Shown in pieces: positions 47,301 through 57,150 of a stretch of 64,000 nt of DNA. The first letter of the stretch is position 1. Each line of letters opens with the position of its first letter. Position numbers and translations under genes: made by a program. Origin of the DNA: Brachionus rotundiformis (lineage: Eukaryota > Rotifera > Eurotatoria > Ploima > Brachionidae); NCBI GenBank assembly GCA_016802295.1, contig JAESIW010000138.1, positions 3,562,152 through 3,626,151 of the forward strand, given 5' to 3'. The notes under the pieces were generated by a model. It was not told the DNA's origin. It worked only from the letters and a program-made list of their open reading frames with translations, and made no database searches.

Positions 47301-49025
47301 CAATATTAATGTCGTGTAAAAACATTATCTCTCTCTTACAGTGTATAACCTGAAAATTGACAGAAATTTGTCTAAAATTGAAAATTATATGCACTTTTTG
47401 TCATACATTTGAATGGAACTGTTTTACTAATATGATAAGCTTTTTTGTTCTTTATACTGATTTTGGATAGGTCTCTAACTTTTATGTCCTTTATAAAGTT
47501 TTAGATATAAAATTATACTGTCGTTCGAATTTTAATATTTATTTTTAAAATAAATTTTAAAAATAAACTAAACTTAGAAAAATATTTTTTTTTGGAACAG
47601 TGTGAAACTATTATATTGATTCTTTATTTTTTCAAAGACAAACAAATATTTAAATATTAGTAATATCAGATATAAGAGAATTTACATTAAAATTATTTTT
47701 CAAATTCTTTAATTAATTATAATTTCAAAATTGTCTTTATTTGAAAAATCGTTTTTTAAATCAAATTTTTTAACTATTTAAAACTGTTAAAATTTAAATT
47801 TAAGTTTATTTTTTGTTTAAATTTTAATCCAAATAAATCGAATAGATTGCTCAAATTGTCAATTTGATTAATAACACTTTATAGAATAATACGAATAATC
47901 GATTAAATAAAATTAAAAATTTTCATCTTATAGTGTCCATGCATTGAATGTTCTTCTTCAATAAATAAAATGGTTTTTCAATGTGACATACATAAAAATG
48001 GTAAGTTTTAGATCAAAACTTTCATCTTTTTTTTAATTTGTGTATAAATTTTTATTTTAGAGTACTCTAATCAATTTTATAAAACTGTTTGGAAAGCTAA
48101 TATAAAATACGATATAAAGTATTTTAAAAGAAAAGATTTTTTAACTTGGGAAGAATATTGTAATGATGAAATTACAAACACTTTTAAGTTTATTCGTTTT
48201 GATAAAAATAGTGATTTAGTAATTCAGCGAATTTCGGATGAAGATCCTGATTATCTGAGATTTACAGATCGAGAACTTTTTATAGGTTCAGTTAAAGACT
48301 ATATCTATTTTCCATTATATATTGGAAGTTGGTATAAAGAACATGACTATTTTGAAAAATTTCGCTCAATTGAACAACCAAAATCATCTGAAAATCAATT
48401 GAAAAATAGACATGCTCTAAATGATATGGAAATAGAGGAATATCTAAAATTAGTAAGAAAATATTCAGCAGAAAATCATCTACAAGTCCAAGGACTTGAG
48501 GATCCAGTAATTTTGAAATACGCTGATTCGGAGAACATTAATAAATATAAAGAATTTGTTCGAGTTTTGAATATACAAAAGAAACATTATGTCTTATGCA
48601 CAGGGAGATTGGATAGTGATAGTGATGTTTGTATCTTCGATATTTTTCACCGTGACCAGATAGAGGAAAATCTTGCAGCTCAAATAAAAAAATGGTTCTC
48701 GAAAGAAACAATTAACATATACATAGCTAAAACAAGAAAGCATGATAAAGATTTAAGCGGTTATTACTCACTGGCTTGGTTAACTGCATATGTTATGAAT
48801 GACGGTAAGATTAGTGTATCTGAAATGGAAAAACTTGTTTTTGATGAATCTAAATTTTTCAATCAATATTCTGGTTGTATCCAGAGACAAGAAATAAGCT
48901 TTTTTCCAACAATAATTAATACAGATGCAAACATTCTCGAGGACTGGAATCAATTTGAAAGTGCAAGTGATTCTTTGGATCAATTTTATAACATTTTATC
49001 AGAAAATACAGAATATCTTTCTTGA
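44320..49025 (+). CDS. Zinc-ribbon protein with degenerate C48-like domain, long paralogue
   Basis: Proposed exons 44320-45114, 47934-48000 and 48061-49025 (phases 0 and 1), 608 aa. The start is the first ATG; the TTG nine bases earlier was ignored. Exon 1 has C-x2-C-x17-C-x2-C-x6-C-x5-C at residues 61-98 and a module from WIEFRNG to YEGEW. Exon 2 (67 nt) encodes CIEC...CDIH. Exon 3 encodes a second module, WEEYCND to YIGSW. It then continues about 240 residues into a domain with KKHYVL, CIFDIF and SGYYSLAWLTA. The last three resemble the His, Asp and 'SDCGLFA' blocks of C48/Ulp1-like cysteine peptidases carried by many invertebrate mobile elements. The Cys position is Tyr here (about 522), so an active peptidase is unlikely. 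Intron 1 is 2819 bp and filled with transposons, against 48 bp in the short paralogue at 4.65-5.71 kb. Alternatively exons 2-3 form a separate gene starting at ATG 47970. The family is not recognised. Confidence 0.68.
45158..45381. mobile_element. Small MITE with TTAA target duplication
   Basis: A perfect 16-bp inverted pair, TTAACAATAGAAAGCC at 45158-45173 and its complement at 45366-45381, encloses about 190 bp. Reading TTAA as the target duplication leaves 12-bp terminal inverted repeats (CAATAGAAAGCC) and an element of 216 bp (45162-45377). TTAA duplication is the mark of the piggyBac and Kolobok superfamilies. There is no coding capacity. It sits in intron 1 of the long zinc-ribbon gene, 12 bp from the LINE target duplication. 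Confidence 0.7.
45412..46387 (-). mobile_element. 5'-truncated LINE with intact RT C-terminal frame
   Basis: A 976-bp insertion flanked by an exact 18-bp target duplication (45394-45411 and 46388-46405, TCCTATTAGTATTTATTA). The minus-strand frame, which enters from the insertion edge and ends at 45576, encodes about 270 residues of reverse transcriptase. It has ILSPTLFSIYFSDL, the catalytic-site motif IYADDLCIY, WCLKLNSNKT, LLGIIFDPKLSF and a thumb/connector region. The order fits the Jockey/CR1-type non-LTR clade. The first palm motifs, endonuclease and ORF1 are missing, so it is dead on arrival. A 3' UTR of about 160 bp with an A-rich stretch follows the stop. The intact frame and perfect duplication argue for a recent insertion. 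It lies antisense in intron 1 of the long zinc-ribbon gene. Confidence 0.9.
46406..47933. other. Remainder of the expanded intron
   Basis: About 1.5 kb following the LINE and preceding exon 2 of the long zinc-ribbon gene. Two short minus-strand open frames (46869-47081 and 47140-47394) have no recognisable similarity and no supporting signals. The stretch may be older inserted sequence. Confidence 0.4.
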
Positions 49026-49270
49026 ATAATTTTTGAATTTACGAAAAATAATTATCACGAAAACAGTAACATTCATTTTTTAATAGAAAATAATTTTAGA
49101 AATAGCTAAAAGTAAAATTAGTAAGATTGGTAAAAATTAAATAAATTATTTCATTTAATTAACTGCTTATGATTATGTAAAACCTTTTTCTTAAAACTCA
49201 TTTTCAATTCTTTTTTTAACTTAATTGTTTTCGTTTTTCAATCATTTATCTTATCTCATTTTATATTATC
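49026..49270. other. Short intergenic spacer
   Basis: 3' flank of the long zinc-ribbon gene, between its stop and the left end of the pogo-like remnant. Nothing else seen. Confidence 0.5.
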
Positions 49271-50756
49271 CAATCGTGTCACATTAATCCGAACCTCATT
49301 TATCCGAAATTTCTGGGTTCCGAAGCAATTTCAATGCCATATTCCATTTTCAATATTAACTAATGTTACAATGTTTTTTAGAGCGCGTCAAGCCATAAAT
49401 CCTTGGTACTTTCTAATGTTGTAGTAAAATTTTTGGGTCTTGCTTGTAATGTGACCAGTGACTTAATGCCGATTTGGTGACCAGGTATATTTTCTGACGG
49501 GTCACATATTCATTGGTCACCTAATATGTGATCAGGCAAAATAATTATTAAATAAAGAATTTTTTTTTAATTTTAAGTGACCAGTTATTAAATTTATGTG
49601 ACCAGGTTTCTTATTTACGTGACCAATTTATATATTAATTTAAACTTATAAAAATTAAATAAAAAAAATTATTTGTGCGTTTTTGTGATGTGTTGCTTTA
49701 CACCACGCTCCCGCACTCCGGGAAAGCTATTGGGTTTTATGTTTGTTAAGAACTTTTTTTTACAGCAGGCTGTGACGCTTCAGAAGCAATTGGAGCTTCT
49801 GGTGCAATTTTCGAAACTAAGCTTGCAAATGGCTGCACAAACTTTTTCATAATCTACATAAAAAAATCATGTCTTGCTAGTACAGTTGCAATTGCAATTA
49901 TTTTATTATATTTACTATTAAATTTTATTTAAATTTATGTGACCAATTGCAAAATTTTCGTGACCAAATTTTTATTTAGGTGACCAGGTTTAAATTATTT
50001 AAAAACATTTTTATCAAATAAATAATTTTGCCTGATCACATATTAGGTGACCAATGAATATGTGACCAGTCAGGAAAAATACCTGGTCACACGACATAAA
50101 GTCACTGGTCATATAGCAGGCAAGACCCAAATTTTTACCACCAAACATGACGTCATGTCTTCAGCCGTGTGATGCAGGTATCATATTTTCGTTTAAATCA
50201 AATTGCAAGAAACGTTTTGATAAATGGGTTTAAAAAAATAGAAAAATATAATAGTTTTGAACTTCCTAAGTTAAATTAAGCCATTCGTATGATTCGAAAA
50301 GCTTGGCTTGACGTCATTTCATGTACTAATACTATATGTTGGGCTCATTTTGGAATAACTCATCAGAGTTGAGACGCTTCTTATATTACACCCAAAGAAC
50401 AAATTAGGAGTGAGGCGACCATTACTTTATATGAACTATTACATAGTTTTAGAACCTAGTATTATAACTTCAACAAAATCGAAGATAGTGATAATGCTTT
50501 AGATGCGTTTAATTGCCTTAATGACCATATTTCTGATTAAATATCAAACCAAGTCTCCATCCTTAAACATTTAAGCTAATCAAGTCACAATTTTCGATTA
50601 TTATCCGTAAATTTAAAAATATAGATTTTATCTTTGTAATGTTACACATTTTAAAAGTTTAAATAAATTTGTAATTTTTTCAATATTCAATAAAATTTTT
50701 TTTATCTTGGTAAAATTGAACTTTTTTTATCTGAAAAATTTAAAGCGACACGACTG
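49271..50756 (+). mobile_element. Pogo/Tigger-like DNA transposon remnant, interrupted
   Basis: Ends are imperfect inverted repeats: CAATCGTGTCACATTAA at 49271 and CAGTCGTGTCGCTTTAA read inward from 50756 (14 of 17 match). A TA follows the right end, but TC precedes the left. Between them lies the C-terminal part of a pogo-type DDE transposase on the plus strand. CLQPCDAGIIFSFKS (near 50153-50200) and AIRMIRKAWLDVI (near 50282-50320) both match the Tigger/TIGD signature order. Stops and frame changes occur between and after them, and the N-terminal and catalytic regions are absent, so it is a deleted, inactive copy. A second transposon (49435-50128) is inserted just before the conserved LPPN block of the transposase. 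Confidence 0.82.
49435..50128. mobile_element. Nested non-autonomous transposon, 8-bp TSD (hAT-like)
   Basis: 694 bp, flanked by the 8-bp duplication AAATTTTT (49427-49434 and 50129-50136). The ends are inverted repeats starting GGGTCTTGC, and imperfect inverted similarity continues inward for about 120 bp. The arms are dense with GTGACCA/TGGTCAC motifs, about eight per arm, reminiscent of subterminal transposase-binding repeats. An 8-bp duplication fits hAT (also P and Merlin). Removing the insert and one duplication would bring the surrounding transposase reading frame back into register at the KFLPPN block, which confirms the boundaries. The central 49690-49855 stretch is richer in G+C and exon-like. 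Confidence 0.85.
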
Positions 50757-53700
50757 TATTATTAACTAATTCTAAAATCACTTCAGTTTAAACGATATGT
50801 CTAATCATTCTAAAATTTCCAAGTTTTTTGTCCAAACAATCAAGTCGATCAAAAAGTTTTGAACATTATCTTCAATGCATAAAAATTCCTACAATTTTAC
50901 AAGTTTTAATTCTATTATCTATTTATGCTAAAAAATATGGATTTTACCAAAATAATTTTTCTCACAGAAATAGTCGATTATCATTTTAGCGATAGTTCCA
51001 AAAATGCAAAAATCTTTATTTAATTGTAAAGAGAATGCTTGGCCCTAAATATTTAAAATTAAAATTTCCCAAAAAAGATTCTGTATTGTATGTCACATAA
51101 TCAAGACATCTTGAGACCTCTACTAAATTGAAGAATTGACTACATTTCTTTCTTGGTGTAACTAAAAAGTTTTTTTAAAAATGGTATAAGATTATGATTA
51201 TTAATAATGAATATTTCATTGAAAAATCAAAATAAAATTTTCAAAAAAAAAGACTGATTTTTTTACAAATTTATATGCGTCGTATTTTTTTATATTAAGT
51301 CGTTTTAGAATCATCTAAATCTTTTATTAATCATTTTCGAAGAAAAATTTTAATTGTAATTTTTTATAAATATTTAAAGCTGTTTGATGTATAACTTCAA
51401 GTGCGTAATTATCTGCTTAAAAGTAATATTATCTTGAGCTTATTTTAATCGCCGCGATGAAATAATTTAATTATACTAATAAATAAAAGATAAAAATTTA
51501 ATTTTGATGAATTCGTAATCAGACTATTTTTAATTTGACAAACAACTAATGAAATTTATAATTAAGCTATTGTGTTTTATTTTTATGGCACTTCATTTAT
51601 CAAAATTTTTCATAGTTTTAAATTTTTTTACAAATAGAAATTAATTTGGTTTCTCATACTCTTTATGAACTAACTAATCTGACAAATGATGAATAAAATG
51701 ATATAGTGTTTTAAACGGAATCTCCAGACGAAATAACCTATTTTCGGATATTTAAATTTAGGTTTAATTTTGAAGACCGGATTTCGTTTTTTACAAAATT
51801 CTTTTAGATGAATTAACAATAATTTTTGTTTGATTAAAAAATTTCAATAGATGCACCATATAGTTTTGTTTAGAAGTATCATGAGATTTCTAATATTTTT
51901 AATAGTTACTCTAATATTACTTGATACAAACACCAAGTTTTCTGTTTGTATTAGATAACTTTTCAGTTTAATTTATCATTTTTTTCTTGTAGAAAAACTG
52001 ATGAAATTTAAGGCCAAGAAAAATAGTAATTTTCATCATTTATTTCAAGAAATTATAAAAATAACAAAAAAATTATCTAAAGAGTTGGATTTTATTCTAG
52101 AATATGATTCTGAATTAATATTTTATTTAAAGTTATGGCATTTTTGCTAATTGCCCCTATTTTTTCTTCAAGATCTTGAACACTTGCATCCTGAAATTAT
52201 CTTTTTTTTTGGCTTCGTTGTTTTCTAATATTTAAACTTATCTTTAGGAAATCAAAAATAAACCATCTTCTTGTTATTATAAAACATAAATTTTTAAGGA
52301 AGACTTTAATAATAATAAATAACTTTTTTTTCAAAGATTAGTTAACAAAGTTAGACATAATCATGATATAATATTTAATTTTTTTTCTGTAAATTGGTTT
52401 AAATTATCAAAAAAATATCAATTTTAATTTATTTATTAACAATAAACTAATTGATACCATCTTCGTTTGGCTAAATTTAATGAAAATTTAATTAAATAAA
52501 ATGAAAACTCCCACTATTACAAACTACAAAATAGTCTTGGCCATGGGCATATACTTAAGTTAATGGAAAAAATGTGTTGCTTTAATTATCAAAAATATTT
52601 TTAGACTTAAGAATTCTTAATATAGTCACGACACAATAAATTCTTAAGTAGTTCTACCGAAAATTGCATGCATTCTAATTTGTATATTTCATATTTGTTT
52701 ATAACACTTAATCAAATAATTACATGTGAAAATTGTTAAATTTAAAAGAAGCTCCGGTTGAGTTAATAACGTAGAAATATTTCAATGGGCAATTAAATTC
52801 AATAAACCAAAAGTGCTACCATACCAGAAAAAAATTATCTCAAAAATTAGAAATTTCTCATGGCAAAACTTCAAGCTGTTTTCCAAAATTCAAGAGTTAA
52901 TTTGCTCATTGCATAATCCTATTCTACCACTAATTTGGTCATTATAAACATCCTAGAAAGTAATTAAATTCAATTAGTGGACAATTGGACAAACAATGTT
53001 ATGCAATTAAATGGTATTTTAAGCTTATAAAAGAAAATATGATTAAACATTGTTAAGTGGCATTCAAGTTTAAAAAATTAAACAAATTTAATTCCACTTA
53101 TTTAAATATATCCAAGTAAGTATCTCTTGAAAATAAATGTTTATTGAGAGCATGTAAAAATGTTTGTAAAAAATATAGTAGAAGCACTCGAAAATGTTCG
53201 AGAGCTTCTTTGATTTACCTTTAAATTGGTTTATTTACGCATCACTGGATATAAATCCACTTGCTTAATTCCACATATTGGACATATTCAAGATAAGTTT
53301 TGTTTCAGAAAATTTACAATGTCTAGTCTTTGATAAAAGCAATAAATTTGATAAAGTCTCATGAATTTATCAAATTCTCTTCAAGCAGAAAATAATGACC
53401 GAGGTGTCCGATCAAAATTAATTAAGAAAAATATTAATTTTTGTATTTGCAATATTGTTTCAATTAATAGCTAATATAGTTCGTGCAAGTCGGCTAGGGC
53501 TAAATTAGCTCCATTTTTTTGGCTTTTCGCTCAATTAAATTATCAATAAGCTCAAGAAAAAATAAGTTATTAAAATGACTTGAAAGCCAGTTGAAAAATT
53601 AGTACAAATCTAGACCGAGGCGATGTGCTAAAATTCCAATCTTAGATGAACTATAAGATTTCTTGATTATGTTTATAACAAATTTAATTCACTAAATTTT

Positions 53701-54357
53701 AAGCCGAAAATAATTAAAAAAACGCGTTACCATGCCATAAACATTACCAATTAGGATGTGTCAAATGTTAGCTTCGCATTAGACAAGCCATTTCAAGTGC
53801 TATTTAAGCGATGGTATTATTAAAGGTTGCATAAGAGTCTCTTCTAAATATTGATTGATTTGAATATAAATTGATTAGTATCAAGCGGAGAGTGGACCTG
53901 CCATTGAATAGCCCGAGGGGGTACTATTCGTGTTTTATATAAATTTTAATTAAAATTTTGTCCAAATAAGAAAATAAAGAAATAGAGAGCTCATTTTTTT
54001 AAATTCCATTTTAATTAGGACTTAATATCATCTGACAAGAGTCGAATTTAGTTTAAGATAGCATATTTTTATGAATCTAGCATGCAAATATATGCTTTGA
54101 TTTGACATCGAAGCGAAATGCAAAAATTTGGCGGTGTTGATTGACTGGAAATAATAATTATTTTTAGTATCGTTTCATTTTCAGAAGAAAAACATAAGGC
54201 TTCTTAAAGTATTCTGACTTATCATTTCATAAAGCCTTAGTCTTTAAATGAATCCTTAATCTTTTTTATTGATAAGACTTCCTCTCTATTGAGTATCCAA
54301 TTTCACAAAACCTAGTTTAAAATAAAATTTTATTTTTCTTCCAGATAAATTAGTAAA
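50757..54357. other. Intergenic region upstream of Frizzled
   Basis: About 3.6 kb of AT-rich sequence without a recognisable gene. A short richer patch near 53880-53935 (…CCCGAGGGGGTAC…) stands out against the background and could belong to a 5' non-coding exon or regulatory element. A T-rich tract with a CAG (54331-54343) just before the Frizzled ATG looks like a splice acceptor, so a 5' non-coding exon upstream is likely. Confidence 0.45.
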
Positions 54358-56655
54358 ATGATTGAATTGTTAATTTTGATTTTCTTGCCCCAATTGGCAA
54401 CTGCTGGATATAATTTTAACCAATTTGAATCAGAAGAATTATCAATTCCAAGTGCTTTGAGAATAGAAAAACAGGTCTATTCAGAGGACAATCTATTGCC
54501 AAAGGAATCTCTAAATGTATATAATAAAAGAGAAGAACAGAAATGCCAAGAAATTACAGTGCCTATGTGTAAAAACATTGAGTACAACATGACATCGTTT
54601 CCTAACCAATTTAACCACGAAACTCAACAAGAAGCAGCTGCTGAAGCACACCAATTCTGGCCTTTAGTTGAAATTAACTGTGCCAAAGATTTGAAATTTT
54701 TCCTTTGCTCTATGTACACGCCAATATGTGTTCCAAACTATCCACAACCCATCAAAGCATGCAAGTCAGTTTGTGTCCGCGCTAGACTTGGCTGTGAAAA
54801 GTATATGAAAAAATTTGGATTCGAGTGGCCCGAGCATATGAACTGTGACCTCTTTCCTGAATACGGTACGTCGGAGGTATGCATGGATCCGATGGATGCT
54901 GAGGAACAAAAGAGACAACAGACTTTAAACTATCACAAACAAGTGCATGATACAATTAGAATAAATGAAAATTTTGTCCAAAAACCAAATCAAAAAGTAG
55001 CCAACAGTTATGAAAACGAAATAGTCAAATCAGAATTGGCAAACAAGAACCGTCAATTCGAAAGATTCAACAAAATATGCATTCATCCATTCCTTAAAAT
55101 TACTGACCAGAGTGATTATCGTTTCAATAAAGTATCAACATCAGGACTGAATAATTGTGTTCAGCCATGTCAAAGTGTTTACTTTAGTCATCAAGAACGT
55201 CAGCTAACATACTATTGGTTGCTCTTTTGGTCATTTGTGTGTCTTTTTAGCACATTTTGCACTTCATGCACATACTTTATTGAATCGTCACGCTTTCGCT
55301 ACCCAGAAAAGCCAATTATATACATGAGCATTTGCTTTATGTTCATAGCAATGGGATACATGGTACGGTTTATGACCGGACATGAGCAAGCTTGTGAATC
55401 TGACAAGACAATTAGATACTCGAATTCTAATAATTTAAACTCACTGCCATGTATAATAACTTTCATACTGACATATTTTTTTAGTATGGCAGCTTCAATT
55501 TGGTGGGTAATAATTTCTTTGACATGGTTTTTAGCCGCTGGGCTGAAATGGAGTACAGAAGCAATCTCGAAATATGGTCCATATTTTCATCTGATTGCAT
55601 GGTTGGTCCCTTTTGTCAAGACATTTTTAATCTTGTCCATGTCACTAGTAGATGGTGATGCATTGAGCGGCATGTGTTATGTTGGTAATTTAAATGTTCA
55701 GAGTTTAAAATTTTTTGTTTTGTACCCATCGATTATCTATCTATCAATTGGTATTGGATTTTTAATTGCTGGGTTTATTTCTTTGGCAAGAATTAGAAAT
55801 GTGATTAAAAAACAGCAAACTGATTTGAAAAAAGCTCATAAAGTGGAAAAGCTTATGATTCGAATAGGAATTTTTTCAATTATGTATACTGTACCAGCCA
55901 GTTGTGTCATAGCGTGCCAAATTTATGAGTATTATTATCGAGGTGAATGGGAAAAGTCGGTTTTGTGCCGCAATAGAAATTATGGAAAGAATTTCTATCT
56001 TGGTTTCGAAGAAGATTATGAAATAGTTGGTGAATTTTGCTCAAAAGCTAACAAAAATAAAATGCCTGAATTTTCAATATTTTTAACTAAATATTTTATG
56101 AGTCTGATTATTGGAATTACATCAGGCGTTTGGATTTGGACATCTAAAAGCTTGGAATCATGGAAAAAATTTATTAGGAAAACAGTTGGATACAAATATT
56201 CAAACGATGACTCGGATTCGGAAGTGTCCGACATCGAGTCCTCTTGTTTTCCTGTTTTTTCACCAAAAAAAAGAGTATGTCGTCTCCAAAAGAATTCAGT
56301 TATCTATTTTCAAGCTAATAATGATGATAAAAATCACGTTAATCCGTATGAAATAGAAAATATAAATATCAATGGATTGAATTTAAATTACAATCAATAT
56401 GGCTCTAACCAACCAATGATTTACCACAATTCCGATGCTATACCATTTAAAAAAAGCATGACATCTTCTTCAGCTATGGCAAACAATAATTTGCATCTTT
56501 ACAATCAAGCTCAAAATGGACTTGCGAATCCAGCAGTTTTAATGTATGATTATAGTGCCTCCACTTTATACAAAAATCTGCCACCGACAATAAATACTAC
56601 AAATACTACATCTACTACAAATGCGTCCTCAGTACCTTCTACTCTCATTAAATAA
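54358..56655 (+). CDS. Frizzled receptor, Fz5/8 type
   Basis: Intronless 765-aa frame. Frizzled proteins are seven-pass plasma-membrane receptors for Wnt that signal through Dishevelled. A signal peptide (residues 1-17, MIELLILIFLPQLATA) is followed by the cysteine-rich Wnt-binding domain at about 63-175. That domain has ten cysteines in the family spacing (63, 71, 108, 117, 124, 135, 139, 146, 163, 175). FPNQFNHETQ and FWPLVEINC within it point to the Fz5/8 class. The first membrane segment begins near 282, and the seventh ends just before residue 597. The Dishevelled-binding motif, normally KTxxxW, reads KSLESW at 597-602. The tail is long, Asn/Ser/Thr-rich, and ends STLIK. An acceptor-like pyrimidine tract ending in CAG lies 14 bp before the ATG, suggesting a spliced 5' UTR. 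AATAAA occurs about 90 bp after the stop. A partial copy lies at 43.2-43.7 kb. Confidence 0.95.
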   Translation: MIELLILIFLPQLATAGYNFNQFESEELSIPSALRIEKQVYSEDNLLPKESLNVYNKREEQKCQEITVPMCKNIEYNMTSFPNQFNHETQQEAAAEAHQFWPLVEINCAKDLKFFLCSMYTPICVPNYPQPIKACKSVCVRARLGCEKYMKKFGFEWPEHMNCDLFPEYGTSEVCMDPMDAEEQKRQQTLNYHKQVHDTIRINENFVQKPNQKVANSYENEIVKSELANKNRQFERFNKICIHPFLKITDQSDYRFNKVSTSGLNNCVQPCQSVYFSHQERQLTYYWLLFWSFVCLFSTFCTSCTYFIESSRFRYPEKPIIYMSICFMFIAMGYMVRFMTGHEQACESDKTIRYSNSNNLNSLPCIITFILTYFFSMAASIWWVIISLTWFLAAGLKWSTEAISKYGPYFHLIAWLVPFVKTFLILSMSLVDGDALSGMCYVGNLNVQSLKFFVLYPSIIYLSIGIGFLIAGFISLARIRNVIKKQQTDLKKAHKVEKLMIRIGIFSIMYTVPASCVIACQIYEYYYRGEWEKSVLCRNRNYGKNFYLGFEEDYEIVGEFCSKANKNKMPEFSIFLTKYFMSLIIGITSGVWIWTSKSLESWKKFIRKTVGYKYSNDDSDSEVSDIESSCFPVFSPKKRVCRLQKNSVIYFQANNDDKNHVNPYEIENININGLNLNYNQYGSNQPMIYHNSDAIPFKKSMTSSSAMANNNLHLYNQAQNGLANPAVLMYDYSASTLYKNLPPTINTTNTTSTTNASSVPSTLIK

Positions 56656-57079
56656 AATTTTTTTGTATTATAGTATTTTTTAGCCAATGTTCTTTTATCT
56701 TAATTAATATTCATATTTAAGCTAAAACATTTTATTAATTTGTAAATAAACAAAAGAAAAATGAAAATTTAACTATTTAATTAAATATGTTGTTGTATTA
56801 TTAAAAAATTGAATCAAGTCTAAATAGTTTTTTAAATTGGTTAAAATAAGATAGTGAGAAAAAATTTGATTAAAAAGTAATAGAAAAAAAGCGAAGACTT
56901 TATGTTTTTATATTATTTATTAGTAATAAGCAAAATATCTAAGTAATATTTCACTGAGGCTATAAAATTTCTGTCATAATTTATTTTTGTAATAATCATA
57001 AAAACATTTGTTCTTTCTAAACAAAGATTTAAAAAAAATTATCTAAAAATGAAAATGTTTTTGATTTTTATATAAAAAA
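56656..57079. other. Spacer between Frizzled and tRNA-Gly
   Basis: AT-rich 3' flank of Frizzled with a probable polyadenylation signal (AATAAA at 56745-56750). The T-run just below 57080 on the minus strand is the tRNA terminator. Nothing else seen. Confidence 0.5.
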
Positions 57080-57150
57080 TGCACTGGCCGGGAATCGAAC
57101 CCGGGCCGCCCGCGTGGCAGGCGAGCATTCTACCACTGAACCACCAGTGC
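57080..57150 (-). tRNA. tRNA-Gly (GCC anticodon)
   Basis: Read on the minus strand it is 71 nt with a complete cloverleaf. The acceptor stem is GCACTGG/CCAGTGC with discriminator A. The A box is TGGTTCAGTGG, the anticodon loop CTGCCAC holds anticodon GCC, and the B box is GGTTCGAATCC. No intron. A run of six T directly follows the 3' end and would serve as the Pol III terminator. It differs from vertebrate tRNA-Gly-GCC at only a few stem positions, so it is very likely functional. Confidence 0.97.

Noticed and set aside
46869..47394. Two minus-strand open frames of 70-84 codons
   Set aside because: No recognisable similarity, no splice or composition support; they lie in the expanded intron of the long zinc-ribbon gene.
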